Of a DNA stretch of 64,000 nt, positions 34,295 to 44,802 are shown piece by piece. Location of the stretch: assembly GCA_019454045.1 (NCBI GenBank), contig SKCR01025339.1, positions 170,321 through 234,320 of the forward strand. The letters are read 5' to 3'. The position numbers and the translations under genes are program-made. This DNA comes from Zanthoxylum bungeanum. Lineage: Eukaryota > Streptophyta > Magnoliopsida > Sapindales > Rutaceae. The notes under the pieces are model-generated. The model had not been told where the DNA came from, ran no database searches, and saw only the letters and a program-made list of their open reading frames with translations. Numbering within the stretch: the stretch's first letter is position 1; every line of letters begins with the position of its first letter.

Positions 34295-36268
34295 TGTTGG
34301 GTTTCTAGTTAGTCCCAAGATCGATTTCAAGCAAGAAATCATGTGTGGATACTACAAAGAAGCATGGCAGAGTCATACTTACATTGATCGGCTTTTTCGA
34401 TGCAAGGAATAACAAATATCTTCAAGCTTTTGCTCCATGATGCTCACGGTTTTGGGCTCCATTTTTGTCCTCCATTTTCGGTCCTTCAAGCTCCAAGCTT
34501 GGTGTGCATTCCATGCCCACAGGTGGGTTTCCCTATCACCTTCGGATGACTCTTCATGTGCTAGCATAAGAAAAATTTGCCACAAATTTTCCTATTCATC
34601 TTCTTCAACTCTCGGTTTTGGCAAGCCAAAGGAGAAAGAAATGGCCCTAGGCCGTGAGAGGGAGAGAGAGAAGAATGAGTGGTTGTGTTTTTTGAATTGT
34701 GTATCTAATACACTTAATGAAAGTCAAATACCAAAAATCAAATAAATGGTAAATGTCTTTCAAACATCACTTTAGAGTGTTTCACACTCAAGCATCATTT
34801 CTCATCAACTTCCATCAATCAAAGTGACTAAAGTTGACAAGTGATTTGACGCTTGATGTGACATGTGGGCCCCACTCGATTCAAAATAAAAGTGGGCCCG
34901 CAAACACTCCCGGGCTCGGGTTCGCTAATTTCGAATTAACGAATTTTCCGTTGCGACGTAATTAAATCAAATAATTGTGCCTAGCAAAATTACTATTCAC
35001 GTCGCTAACGAATTAATTCTAAATTAACTCGTTCGCCCGAATTAAAATCCAATTTTAATTCTGCGTCGAAATCCAATTTCGTATAATATATCGAATATAT
35101 TATTTTATCGATTAATTCCAAATTAATCGTTCTCTCTCTTAAATAATATTTTATCCTAGATAAAATATCTCCGTAATTAATCCCAAATTAATTTTCTCTC
35201 TCTTTAATTAATCCAAGATTAATAAAGTGCGAGTCATACATCATCGGTGAATCTTCGGGAAGCGACCCATGAGATCCCCGGATATGTTGGCAGTAAATCC
35301 GGTCGTCGGACTATCCGAACACGTACGTACCTAGTACTACGTTTTTACCGATTTACAAGACATGGTTGGCTTCTAGCAAAGCACCGTGCCTACCCAATTC
35401 TCCAGAAATATTCTTATAGGAATATGTGATCTATATCAGGCGCAGTATACGTAGTATTGCATATTTTGATCCAGCATCGGATGTCACGTGCTAGGCCTGA
35501 GGCTGAAATTGTGTCTACCCCGTACGAAGCACATATCAGATCTCTGGTAACTAGTCTCTATAATCGGATAATCATGACCTAGTCATATTATCCCGATGAC
35601 TGCAGTACATAAGAGAACCAGTTTCGTATCCTACGTGACCATCATCTCCACTATGACTGGAGTGATACTTCCGTCTTGACATCACACCCAATACACTACG
35701 ATTCTCAATATACCCAGAAGAGGCGTACACAGAACTTGTTAAAGCCTTGGACGACCAAAACCAAAGTATATTTATTGTCGCAAGTATTAGCGGTGCAAGT
35801 CTCAGGTTAAGACCAAATACACTTACCCTGATTCGGACTTCCATAGACACATAGTCATACTACCAATGGAATTCCGAGGGGTCTATCCAGAGCGAAGCTG
35901 TTTCCGTACCATCGGTAAACACAACCTCTTATTACACTTGCATGAGTATCATATACCCAAATATATGAGAACTATGTTGTTATGCTCCCACAACGCGCAC
36001 AAGTGTAATACTAGTCTTTTACGCATTATCGATGTCCAATCTCGATAATACTCTAACTAGGGATATTTAATGATTAAACCTTCGTGGATTAATACTGTCT
36101 CATATCATCTAAATCCGGAACTAATCATAAGGACCTTTCATCATTTATACATCTTGGTAATCTAATTACATATGATAAAAGAGCAATTTCCTTTGTCACA
36201 TAGTTAATTTGTACAACAACACCATGATCTGTACAAATAGTGATGCTATGGGTCATAATTGTCCAACA
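34295..36268 (-). repeat. Family M copia 5' LTR (M4)
   Basis: The LTR is 1974 bp, from tgttggg at 34295 to ccaaca at 36263-36268. It is especially close to M3 (17900-19878): the same opening tgttgggtttctagttagtc and the same internal frame near 34437-34745 versus 18043-18350. The right flank is the reverse transcriptase of element G. Confidence 0.9.
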
Positions 36269-36860
36269 TGTTATTCAAGCAATACAGTCATAGTTATCAT
36301 GTTATCTACATATACCTGCATTGTCTTGCCGATGATGGGCTTAAAGACTCGGTTCACCAACCTTTGATACGTCGCCCCGACATTTATCAATCCAAAGAGC
36401 ATCACTTTATAAAAATACAGTCCCTGATCCGTAATGAAGGTTTTATTCTCTTCATCATCGAAACATATTTTAATCTGATTATATCCTGAGAATGCGTCCA
36501 TAAAACTCATCAGCCCATAGCAGGCCGTCTAATCCCCCAGCTAGTCCACCTTTGGAAGTGGGAAACTATCCTTAGGACATGCATTGTTTAAATCGGAGAA
36601 GTCCATGCACATTCTCCATTTTCCATTGGCCTTCTTCACCAGACCGCATTTGATACCCACTCAAGGTACTTCACTTCTCGGATAACCCCAACCTTAATTA
36701 TTTTTTCTACCTCTGAATAAATGGCCTCATACATACGATGACTAATGATCCGAGGATCTATTCCGGGTATATCCTTATGACTCCATGCGAAGACGTCTGT
36801 ATATTCTTTCAGGAAGTCTATCAGCCTCATCTTCAGACTTTGTTTCAATTAGACCCCGAC
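36269..36860 (-). pseudogene. RT N-terminal part of element G, catalytic box altered
   Basis: Reverse transcriptase of Ty3/Tat type on the minus strand: D-V-F-A-W-S-H-K-D-I-P-G near 36780 (36636-36848), then F-M-D-A-F-S-G-Y-N-Q-I near 36500 and G-A-T-Y-Q-R-L near 36360. The catalytic Y-V-D-D box reads Y-V-D-N near 36300. Loss of an essential Asp together with frame breaks means no activity. The protein continues at 17899 on the other side of the inserted copia block. Confidence 0.88.
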
Positions 36861-37025
36861 CTTGACTGTCTTCTCAAAACTAAAAAGCTCCACCGACTCT
36901 AGCTCTTCTCCTCATCCTCCAAACAGAGTGGGGTCTTCGAGTCGGGGATCAGTTGACTCCACTTCGACTACTTCATCTTCTATCTCCTCCATTTTCTACC
37001 TTGCGAGATCATCAATACATAGAGT

Positions 37026-37472
37026 CTATTTTAATGTGGTTGCAAAACAGCTTCTTACTACTTTTTGACTTCCACAAACTATCACGACCTCATCCATGGT
37101 CAGGAATTTCAATTTCAGGTAGTAGCTTGACATGGTTGCCCTTGATTTCATCATAAAAGGTCTTCCCAAAATCACTTGGTAGCTACTTAAGAAATCTATA
37201 ACATTAAAATCCATCATAATTATAAAAGTGTGGGGGCTAGTCCTAATTTTCATTGTCATCTGTACCCGACCAAGTGGGATGACAGTAAATCTCCTGAACC
37301 CGTACAGTGGGGTTGCGTCATGAATCAATGTGGTGAACTTCATCGCTAACCCATTCAAGGCCTCTCTAGATATGATGTCGACTACACTCCTAGGGTCCAC
37401 TAATATCCTGTCTACCTCCGAACCGCCAATATTGGCCTTGATTATTAATGCATCGTCGTAAGGGTAACTCAC
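37026..37472 (-). pseudogene. Ty3/Tat aspartic protease of element G with damaged active site
   Basis: An uninterrupted 148-codon frame. It shows D-D-A-L-I-I-K-A near the start, L-V-D-P-R-S where retroviral-type proteases have L-V-D-S-G-S, and the flap-side motif V-I-L-G-R-P near 37180. The enzyme would cleave the Gag-Pol polyprotein. The altered D-S-G triad (D-P-R) should abolish catalysis. Neighbouring gag and RT are in other frames. Confidence 0.8.
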
Positions 37473-38940
37473 ACCCTAAACATCTTCCTCGGTAAATATT
37501 ATTGGCACTAACTTGGATTTCTGAATCCTCGGGGCTCTCTCTGTAGTCATTACCTCGTGGCTATCGATCCGAGAGTAATTCTTCATTGCCCGATTTGAAT
37601 CCTCGACCAGCGTTATTCCTCCCGCTATCGTGAACACAGGCCTCTGCTATCTTCTTTGCCCAACCCTCATGGCCTCATGATCAATGCACTCCTTAAGGTA
37701 ACCATTCCAAACTAGGTCTTCCACTTGCTCCTACAAATCTCTGCGGCTCTCAGTAGCATATCCTCTTATACTGTGATTCGCACAATAGGCCCGGTTATTC
37801 ATTCTCTCCATATGGAATCTTCAGGGGTCGGGATTTGTCAGCAGGCTCTTGTCATATATCTACGGCGTTATCGGTGTCAAATGTTTTTTTAAGGAAGTGT
37901 ACGTCGTGGTCCTTGAAACATATGCGACCTTGATCAGAAGCCTCCTCTCGAGTGCTGGGTTACCTTGAGTTATTGGCCTAAACTCCCGTTGTCTCAAGCC
38001 TGGTCTTCTCCATCCACTACCAGTATCCTGATGGTTTTCCTATGGTATCTGTCGATGAAGCTTTTCAGTGGCTCGTTGTCACGCTGCTTCATCGTTCTCA
38101 ATGATCCGATCGTATTTCTTGGTGCACATGCTCATTTAAAATGGCGCATGAAGAACTTCATTAGCTATGAAAAACTACTAATACTCCACGGAGTCAAATT
38201 TCTGAATCACAAGCTGGCTGGTCCTCCCAGGGTTAGCGGGAACACCTTATAGACCACCTCCCTGAACACTCTTTGAATCTCCATGAGTTAAACAAATCTT
38301 TCAACATGGGACTTAGGGTCTGTGTTACCCTTATAGATGTCTATTGTAGGCATGTATAACCTTCTCGAGAACTCCAACTGTAACACCTGCTCGGTAAAAG
38401 GGGACGTTGTCTTCATATCTTAGTCACCCGAAGCAGCTCATCACGTGCTCTCCTACCAATTCCTCATCTCCTTCCAAAACCAGTCCCTTATGTGGCTCTC
38501 GGTGTTCTCCTGCCCTCAACCAAAGGCTTCCTCATACTCATTTTTCCAAGCATGGTATCTCCTACCACTTAGAGCCATAGGCTTTGGCTCTGGATACCGC
38601 CCTAAATCACTTTCCCCAAAAAGGGCTATCACTAGACGATTATAGGATTCGCCTCTCATGACCTTCCTTCCAGTGCTCCTCCACGGGTGCGGCACTAGCC
38701 ACAACCATTGGCCTCACTTTATAGGTGTTTCTTCTCCCAGTCTCTCGATCTCTCATTCTACTAGGGCCCACTTGTCTCTAATTTTTCAATTTTTTCCATC
38801 ATGGTTTTTCTTGAAGGCCTGAGTCACCTATCTTTCTTTTCGTGCATTCTCCATTTCCAATCGCAAGTTTTCTTCCATCTTTTCTATTCATTCTGCCTTT
38901 GAAGTATCCAAAGCTCTATAGTTTCCCTCTCCTGCTATCG
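37473..38940 (-). pseudogene. Tat-type gag region of element G, decayed
   Basis: Minus-strand fragments match the Tat Gag core: K-G-N-T-D-P-K-S-H near 38320, F-P-L-T-L-G-G-P-A near 38230 and N-E-P-L-K-S-F-I-D-R-Y near 38060. Several frames and stops intervene. Gag would form the particle. The 62-codon frame at 38516-38704 is probably part of the decayed N-terminal region. Confidence 0.65.
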
Positions 38941-38972
38941 TCTTAGTGTGTTTGTTGTTCTTTCGTACTGTA

Positions 38973-38990
38973 TCCCCACAGACGGCGCCA
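38973..38990 (-). other. Primer-binding site of element G
   Basis: On the minus strand this reads TGGCGCCGTCTGTGGGGA, a form common in Tat-type Ty3 elements. It is two bases from the LTR end (minus-strand CGTCAACA). Confidence 0.8.
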
Positions 38991-38992
38991 AC

Positions 38993-39530
38993 TGTTGACG
39001 GCTGTTTTTCGTTCCAAGGGCAATATTAGAAATTAACCCCTCGAAAAAACCTCCATCAACAGTGAATTTATTTGGTTTGTAGGGAACCAAAGCAAACTTA
39101 GAAAGCAGACAGATAAATCACAGAGATAAGGATTTACGTGGTTCTGCGGAGAATGGCTCCAACCTACGTCAACAGTAGAAAGAGAGTATTTTATTACTGC
39201 TCGGGCTCAAGACCGACCCGAGCTTTAAGTGGGGTAGTGTTCTTATAAAAAGTTGACAACACCTTGAGTCTTGCACTAATCCGTTACAATTCACTCACTT
39301 GGTCAAGTAATAGACCGGTTTTTCTCTATCTATCACTAGTTTAGAAGCTCTTATCTCTTTTACAAGTTTCAAGATGTGAAAATTATGATCCCTTGAATCT
39401 GAATCCTCAACTCCTTTATATAGGCTTCCAAATACATTATTCCACCGCCTATGATGTCGGCTAATGTCACCTTATTATTATTGTCATCGCAACTCTCCTC
39501 AACTATCAATAATTCAACGAACAGCAAAAC
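38993..39530 (-). repeat. 5' LTR of element G
   Basis: The minus-strand LTR ends ...CCGTCAACA at 38993. A TATATA box on the minus strand lies near 39415-39421. The right edge is uncertain (about 39530), because no partner LTR was found to compare. Confidence 0.6.
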
Positions 39531-40170
39531 ATGATGCGACTGGTTTGTTTATAATTATACTTTAGCTATTGTCAAAATGATTTGTTTGTTTAATTTATTT
39601 ACACGGTTTTCCTGCATTTTATTCAACTATGCAATGATTAAGTTACATGCATCTTTTTGTCATCTGTAAAATCTTATTACTGTGTTCTTCAGTGATATAT
39701 ATCTAATTAATATCAATGATTTTCTTACATGGTGTGACGTAATGATGAGATAATCGCTTTTCACTTGGTATTAAGACTTCTTTTATAAGAGTCTTGGCCT
39801 GACAACCAATTATCGGTTTTGGGCTTTTGGCTATAAAGCCAGTCACTGTTTTATTACTAGACTTTAACTTAAAACAAGTCAACTAAGTTAGAGAATTTCA
39901 TGAATTGATTATAATTTATTGTCCAACAAGTGAATTTATATTTGGAAGGTAATGAATTAATTATATATTTATGTCACATTTTATAATATATAAAATAGAA
40001 CAATGATCAGTGATCGTCTGGATGGTTACCGATGAAAATCCTCTAATATATAAGCCAATAAAATTCTCTTTTTATGCTTGGTGACAAGAGAGAAATTAAA
40101 GTATCGTTCGATCGTCTATTTTCAGAAAAAAGATTCTACTTCTAGAGAAGAGTTCGGTTTGGTCTTTTTG
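39531..40170. other. Intergenic DNA upstream of the GRAS gene
   Basis: AT-rich sequence of about 640 bp between the G LTR and the GRAS promoter. I see no gene or repeat in it. Confidence 0.5.
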
Positions 40171-40414
40171 TTTGCCACGTATGGTCAAAGAGGACAAAGG
40201 TCTTTATATTTCGATGACGTGGCAGTACCGCCACTTGATTAGTGGCATTTCGCCGCTTTTCGTTTTGGCTTCCAACAATTGACCGAATGGTCGGAGTGGC
40301 CGTCCATCCATTACATAACGGCGCGGTTCAATCTCCGTCTACAACGAAGACCACGTCCCAGACTCCGTTAGCTTCCAAACAAAATGTCCGTCAACTCCCG
40401 CTCCTCTATAAATA
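40171..40414 (+). promoter_or_regulatory. Promoter of the GRAS gene
   Basis: A TATAAATA box is at 40407-40414, placing transcription start near 40440. Upstream are GCCACGT at 40174-40180, TGACGTGGCA at 40215-40224 (ACGTGGC is a G-box/ABRE-like core, TGACG an as-1-like core) and a W-box on the minus strand (GTCAA at 40184-40188). PAT1-group genes of the CIGR type respond to elicitor and gibberellin, so the W-box is plausible, but these short motifs also occur by chance. Confidence 0.6.
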
Positions 40415-40439
40415 CCTCTATCACGTAATGCATTTTCTT

Positions 40440-41260
40440 TGGATTCACGACTCTCAATAAAACACACACAAGTTACTGTTTCTTCATCAGAAAGCTCAAC
40501 AGGTCACAGGTAAGTATACTAAAAAAGTTTTTTTTTTTTTTTTTCAAAAATACCTATTTATTCATTTTTCATCATTTATTTTTGTTCTTATAGTTGAAAA
40601 AATTGATGAATTATTTGTTTGTGTGAATCGATTCATTTTTTATGTTTGTTGATTCTGTTTGTCATTGTAACTGTTAGTTATCAAAGTAATATTGAAGATT
40701 GATGAGCTTTTTTTTTCTTTTTTTTTTAAATTGTGAGAAATTGATTAGTTAATTAACTGGAAATGATCTGAATAATTTATTTTTCCGGACTGAAATTAGA
40801 GCTGTTACTAATTTTTTTTTTTTTTTTTTTAAATTATTTGAGCTTAATTTCGTAATGTTAATGTATAGGAGGATGGAGTACTTAATAGTTCGTGAAGATT
40901 CTAATTGTCATTTTTCTTTTTTTATGACTTCTATGACATTGTAGATTTGGCATCAATAGATTATTAATTAATTTTAATGTGGGAGCTGTTAATTGTCTGC
41001 CAAGAAATTGATAATTAATTTTGTTGCGGAAAATGATGGGATTAAATTACGTTGGTCAATTACTTTTTAACTGTTTGATATGAATTCTCCACCAAGAAAT
41101 TATAGTTAGTGAACTTTATGATGAAATTGTTAACTGTCAAATTATATTTTGGGAATTGTAAAGCTGATTACAAATGAAATTGTTAACTGTCAAATTATCT
41201 GAAGCAGTGATTATTTTCCGGATTATTACTGCAGAGAAGAGCTGATGATAAAGCCATAGC
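40440..41260 (+). other. 5'UTR with a 725-nt intron and a minimal uORF
   Basis: The leader exon ends ACAG at 40509. The intron runs 40510-41234, with donor GTAAGT and acceptor ATTACTGCAG, and is T-rich as plant introns are. The second leader exon (41235-41260) holds ATG at 41245 followed by three codons and TAG (41257-41259), one base before the main start codon. Transcription start is estimated from the TATA box. An intron in the 5'UTR is common in this gene subfamily. Confidence 0.75.
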
Positions 41261-42997
41261 ATGGACTCGAGACAGATTATTGGATACGATGTGACTGATG
41301 CAGGCATATCTTACTCGTCTTGCCATCCAACCATTCCTTCAATACCTAATAGGTTGTTTGGGTCCCTCAACTTTGACATAGGAAACTCTCCTAACTCACC
41401 TTTTTCAAATCAATTCGAGTGTGATACCATCCCTTCATTGAGTGATAGCCAGCAGCACAGCCCCTCGGAGAATCCTTCCGGGCTTAGCCCTTCTTGCAAT
41501 TCTTCACTGGAGTCCAACGGTTATTTTCATCAGTTAAGCCCTACTTTGGACAGTCTAATCCTCTGTTCTGGTGGGTCTTCATATCTACAGAATGCAAATA
41601 CTGGCCAGAAAATAAAAAACGTCTCGCAGGAGTTAGAGACTGTAGTAATCGGGCCTGATGATGAAGAAGAAGCAACTAAACCAAATACTTATTGTGGTGG
41701 AAGTAGTAGGCTGCAGGCGCCTTGCCAGAGATCTAGGGATTGGAGCCACGAAAGCCATGGTTCACATGTGATTCTGCCTCAGCCATCTGTTATTTCTAGT
41801 TATAGGCAGTCAAATAATCAAATTGAGAACCATCAGATGGCAATTGAGGAATCATCTTTGCTGGGTTTTCCATCGGGCAATCTGAAGCATTTATTAATTG
41901 CATGTGCTAAAGCTCACTCTGAAAACAACATTGATGATTTTGATAAGATGATTGAAAAGGCTAGAGGTGCTGTGTCGATAAGTGGAGAACCAATCCAGCG
42001 TCTTGGTGCTTACATGGTGGAAGGGTTGGTAGCTAGAAAGCAGAAATCAGGTTCTAACATATACCGTGCTCTTCGGTGTAGGGAGCCTGAAAGCAAGGAT
42101 TTACTTTCTTACATGCATAACCTTTATGAAATCTGCCCCTACCTGAAGTTCGGTTACATGGCGGCAAACGGTGCCATTGCTGAAGCATGCAAAAATGAAA
42201 ATCACATCCATATTATTGACTTCCAAATAGCTCAGGGTACACAATGGATGACTTTATTACAGGCGCTTGCAGCTAAACCATCTGGGGCTCCTCATGTTCG
42301 GATTACAGGAATTGACGATCCTATGTCTAAATATGCCCGCGGTGCTGGATTAGAGGCTGTTGGGAGACGTTTGGCAGCAATATCTCAGAAATTCAATATC
42401 CCTGTTGAGTTTAATCCAATACCAGTTCTTGCTCCAGATGTAACAATAGAGATGCTTGGTGTCAGGCCTGGTGAAGCTCTGGCTGTGAACTTCCCTCTGC
42501 AACTCCACCATACTCCAGATGAAAGTGTAGATGTGAACAATCCAAGGGACGGCCTTCTGAGGATGATAAAGTCACTTAATCCTAAGGTTGTCACTCTGGT
42601 GGAGCAAGAATCAAACACCAATACCGCTGCATTCCTCCCTAGGTTTGTTGAAACTCTGAACTACTACCAGGCAATGTTCGAGTCAATTGATGTGACCATG
42701 CCAAGGGACCAGAAGGAGCGAATTAATGTGGAGCAACATTGTTTGGCGAGGGATATAGTCAATGTAATCGCTTGTGAGGGGAGGGCGAGAGTGGAGCGAC
42801 ATGAGCTCTTTGGAAAGTGGAAGTACAGGTTTATGATGGCAGGGTTTCGGCAATGTTCATTAAGCTCATATGTTAACTCGGTGATGAGGAACTTGCTGAG
42901 ATGTTATTCAGAGCATTATACGCTTGTGGAGACGGATGGGGCGATGTTGTTGGCGTGGAAAGATAGGGCTCTGATATCTGCTTCTGCTTGGCACTGA
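41261..42997 (+). CDS. GRAS transcription factor, PAT1/SCL13-type
   Basis: GRAS proteins are plant nuclear regulators; the PAT1 group acts in phytochrome, gibberellin and stress signalling. The 578-residue single-exon protein has a variable Ser/Asn-rich N-terminal part (1-205) and a full GRAS domain. LHR I is at 207-260 (L-K-H-L-L-I-A-C-A-K). A VHIID-type motif, I-H-I-I-D, is at 316-320. LHR II, PFYRE-like sequence (P-R-F-V-E-T-L at 460-466) and the terminal SAW motif (S-A-S-A-W-H at 573-578) follow. The strongly conserved S-G-E-P-I-Q-R-L-G-A-Y-M-V-E-G-L stretch is typical of the PAT1 branch. The start is fixed by an in-frame TAA at 41249-41251. SCL13, SCL21 and CIGR are the nearest relatives I can name; the exact orthologue is not settled. 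Confidence 0.95.
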   Translation: MDSRQIIGYDVTDAGISYSSCHPTIPSIPNRLFGSLNFDIGNSPNSPFSNQFECDTIPSLSDSQQHSPSENPSGLSPSCNSSLESNGYFHQLSPTLDSLILCSGGSSYLQNANTGQKIKNVSQELETVVIGPDDEEEATKPNTYCGGSSRLQAPCQRSRDWSHESHGSHVILPQPSVISSYRQSNNQIENHQMAIEESSLLGFPSGNLKHLLIACAKAHSENNIDDFDKMIEKARGAVSISGEPIQRLGAYMVEGLVARKQKSGSNIYRALRCREPESKDLLSYMHNLYEICPYLKFGYMAANGAIAEACKNENHIHIIDFQIAQGTQWMTLLQALAAKPSGAPHVRITGIDDPMSKYARGAGLEAVGRRLAAISQKFNIPVEFNPIPVLAPDVTIEMLGVRPGEALAVNFPLQLHHTPDESVDVNNPRDGLLRMIKSLNPKVVTLVEQESNTNTAAFLPRFVETLNYYQAMFESIDVTMPRDQKERINVEQHCLARDIVNVIACEGRARVERHELFGKWKYRFMMAGFRQCSLSSYVNSVMRNLLRCYSEHYTLVETDGAMLLAWKDRALISASAWH

Positions 42998-43215
42998 GTA
43001 ACGGATGGGGCGATGTTGTTATAGAAATAAGAAGTGTACGTTTTATAGGGTTGTAGATGCTGAGCTAGCTCCATGATATTGATGGAATGTGTTGAAAGTT
43101 GTTATCCATCAACTTTTATGTAATCCAATGGCTATCATTTGCAGCTGTTCACCATTGTTCTTTGATGCTGTTTTCTTTGCCGATGATTTAATAATACAAC
43201 AATTATTTCTGTAGA
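42998..43215 (+). terminator. 3'UTR and probable polyadenylation region of the GRAS gene
   Basis: A T-rich, TGTA-containing stretch (about 43110-43135) precedes AATAAT at 43190-43195, a plausible near-upstream element. Cleavage is expected 10-30 bases further on. A 20-base copy of the coding end lies at 43001-43020. Confidence 0.5.
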
Positions 43216-44537
43216 TATTTCTTGTTATCGATTTCCGGAGGCCAAAAATGCAAATCATTGAAAGAAATGACCCAAAATCATGCCATGGGTTCCGAAACCG
43301 TTAGCTTTGGATCTTTCATATTCCAAATTTGTCTAAAACTAATTAAATTGTCTACTGGATTTTTGATAAGCCCATATGAAAAATAGAGTTAATTGATCCA
43401 TAAATAATTATAAGTAATTGTCTAAATTAATTAACTGTGAATTAATCTCGAAAGGATGTCAGCTAAGACATCATTTATGTTTACCGTGTCACACAAAACT
43501 CAGTCTCTTATCACTCTTCCCTGTTACTCTGTTTTCGAAAATTAAAATAATTCTCTCTTATTTTCTTCATTTCCCCCTTTATTTCTCTTTTCCCTTTTCC
43601 ATTTTTTTTTCCTTATTCCTCCAAATAACCCTACGTAAACATCACCCCTCATCAAAACATCAATTGCTCTTTCATAAAATCTTTAACTCATCTCTAAACT
43701 TAATGAAAACATCAACCCCTTCCCATTTTTCATATAAAAAAAAAAAATCAGGAAAAATAACGAATACGTTGATGAAATTCATCAAATTCTTCTTACTTTC
43801 TACATGATAAATGGAGTTGTTTGTGACTTTGTGTTATATGCCTAATTTTAGATACTTGTAATAAGATTTTTGTAGAATATTTTGAGAGATTCTAAATTAC
43901 ATTTAGGGTGATTCGAGATATGAAGAGTCTCTTTAAAACAACGTAAGTTATAATCTGAAATTTATCATCTGAAATTTATCTAATGCTTTCATATTTAGGA
44001 TGATTTGAGATACCTTGAATCTCTTTAAAATTATATATGTTGTAACCTGAAGTTTATCTGATGTTTTTATTACTTTCAATGGTTGTAATTTATAGAATAG
44101 GAATAGCAAGCCTATCCCTTAGTTTATCATAATCAAATTACTTAATAAATCAAATAGAATTCTAATATTATAATTTAGATATTATGTATAAATATGACAC
44201 CAGTCCTCTCGACTCCATACTCCTAATTTAGCTAAATGAGTTTGTTAAAGAAAAAATGATAAAAGGATGATAAAATAATAAATAAAACTACATAGGTTTA
44301 GTTGTTATAAAAAAATCTAAAAAATAAAACAATCAAAACTACCTAGTTTTAATAGTTATTTTCTCCTCTTTTCGTCATCCTTTTTGTACAAATATCATTG
44401 CTCCTTCACATTTGTCCTCGTAACTCATGCAAGCCACTCAAGCAAGCCATGGATTCGACTTACCACGTACTGCTGCATATACTCAAGGCTCCAACAGGTT
44501 GAAGTAAGTCAAACTAAAACATTTGAAAATAAATATA
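43216..44537. other. Intergenic DNA downstream of the GRAS gene
   Basis: About 1.3 kb of AT-rich sequence. The 129-codon frame at 43418-43807 is low-complexity Phe/Leu/Lys/His-rich without recognisable features. Weak inverted and direct repeats (aaaggatga against tcatccttt, and two aaactac-t-aggttt-like copies) at about 44240-44390 might be a decayed small transposon. Nothing firm. Confidence 0.45.
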
Positions 44538-44802
44538 AATTGACACTGATCTTTTTTTTTTGGATAACCGGGGTGTCCAGGCCAACTTACGCGCACATCG
44601 ACTAATCCCCGAGACTTGTGTCCCGTGTCCTCAGAAATTTCCTAACACAAATCAGGGTAAGTCGCTGGCTTTTCACACCAAGGGCATGGCCCAAGGAAAT
44701 GCATCTAGTGAGATTTGAACCTTGAACTTGAGAGGGAGCAAACCACTCAAGCCCAAAGCTTTTACCACTGAGACAACCTCTTGGGGTTAATTGACCTGAT
44801 CT
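44538..44802 (-). mobile_element. tRNA-derived SINE with target-site duplication
   Basis: On the minus strand the head (from about 44788) has an RNA polymerase III box A (TGTCTCAGTGG, 44765-44775) and box B (GGTTCAAATCT, 44711-44721), spaced as in a tRNA gene. The body ends in an A-run (window T-run 44552-44560). The flanks aattgacactgatct (44538-44552) and aattgacctgatct (44789-44802) form a 14-15-bp target duplication with one small difference. Body length is about 236 bp. SINEs move with LINE enzymes. Confidence 0.85.

Larger units (their letters stand above)
13800..39530 (-). mobile_element. Old Tat-type Ty3 element G, split by nested insertions
   Basis: Read on the minus strand the parts are in Ty3 order: 5' LTR from 38993, primer-binding site 38973-38990, gag about 37900-38800, protease 37026-37472, RT start 36269-36860, [insertion block 17900-36268], RT end 17594-17899, RNase H about 16640-17593, integrase 15540-16640, and a long 3' untranslated region with tandem repeats (about 13830-15540). 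Many stops and frameshifts show it is old. The 3' LTR could not be located, and the outer limits are approximate. About 18.4 kb of its span is foreign DNA. Confidence 0.75.

Noticed and set aside
36259..36489. Plus-strand 76-codon frame
   Set aside because: Antisense to the RT motifs of G and starting in the copia LTR.
42385..42621. Antisense 78-codon frame inside the GRAS gene
   Set aside because: Shadow of the conserved GRAS coding sequence.
43418..43807. 129-codon frame downstream of the GRAS gene
   Set aside because: Low-complexity Phe/Leu/His/Lys composition in AT-rich DNA, no domain, no gene structure.
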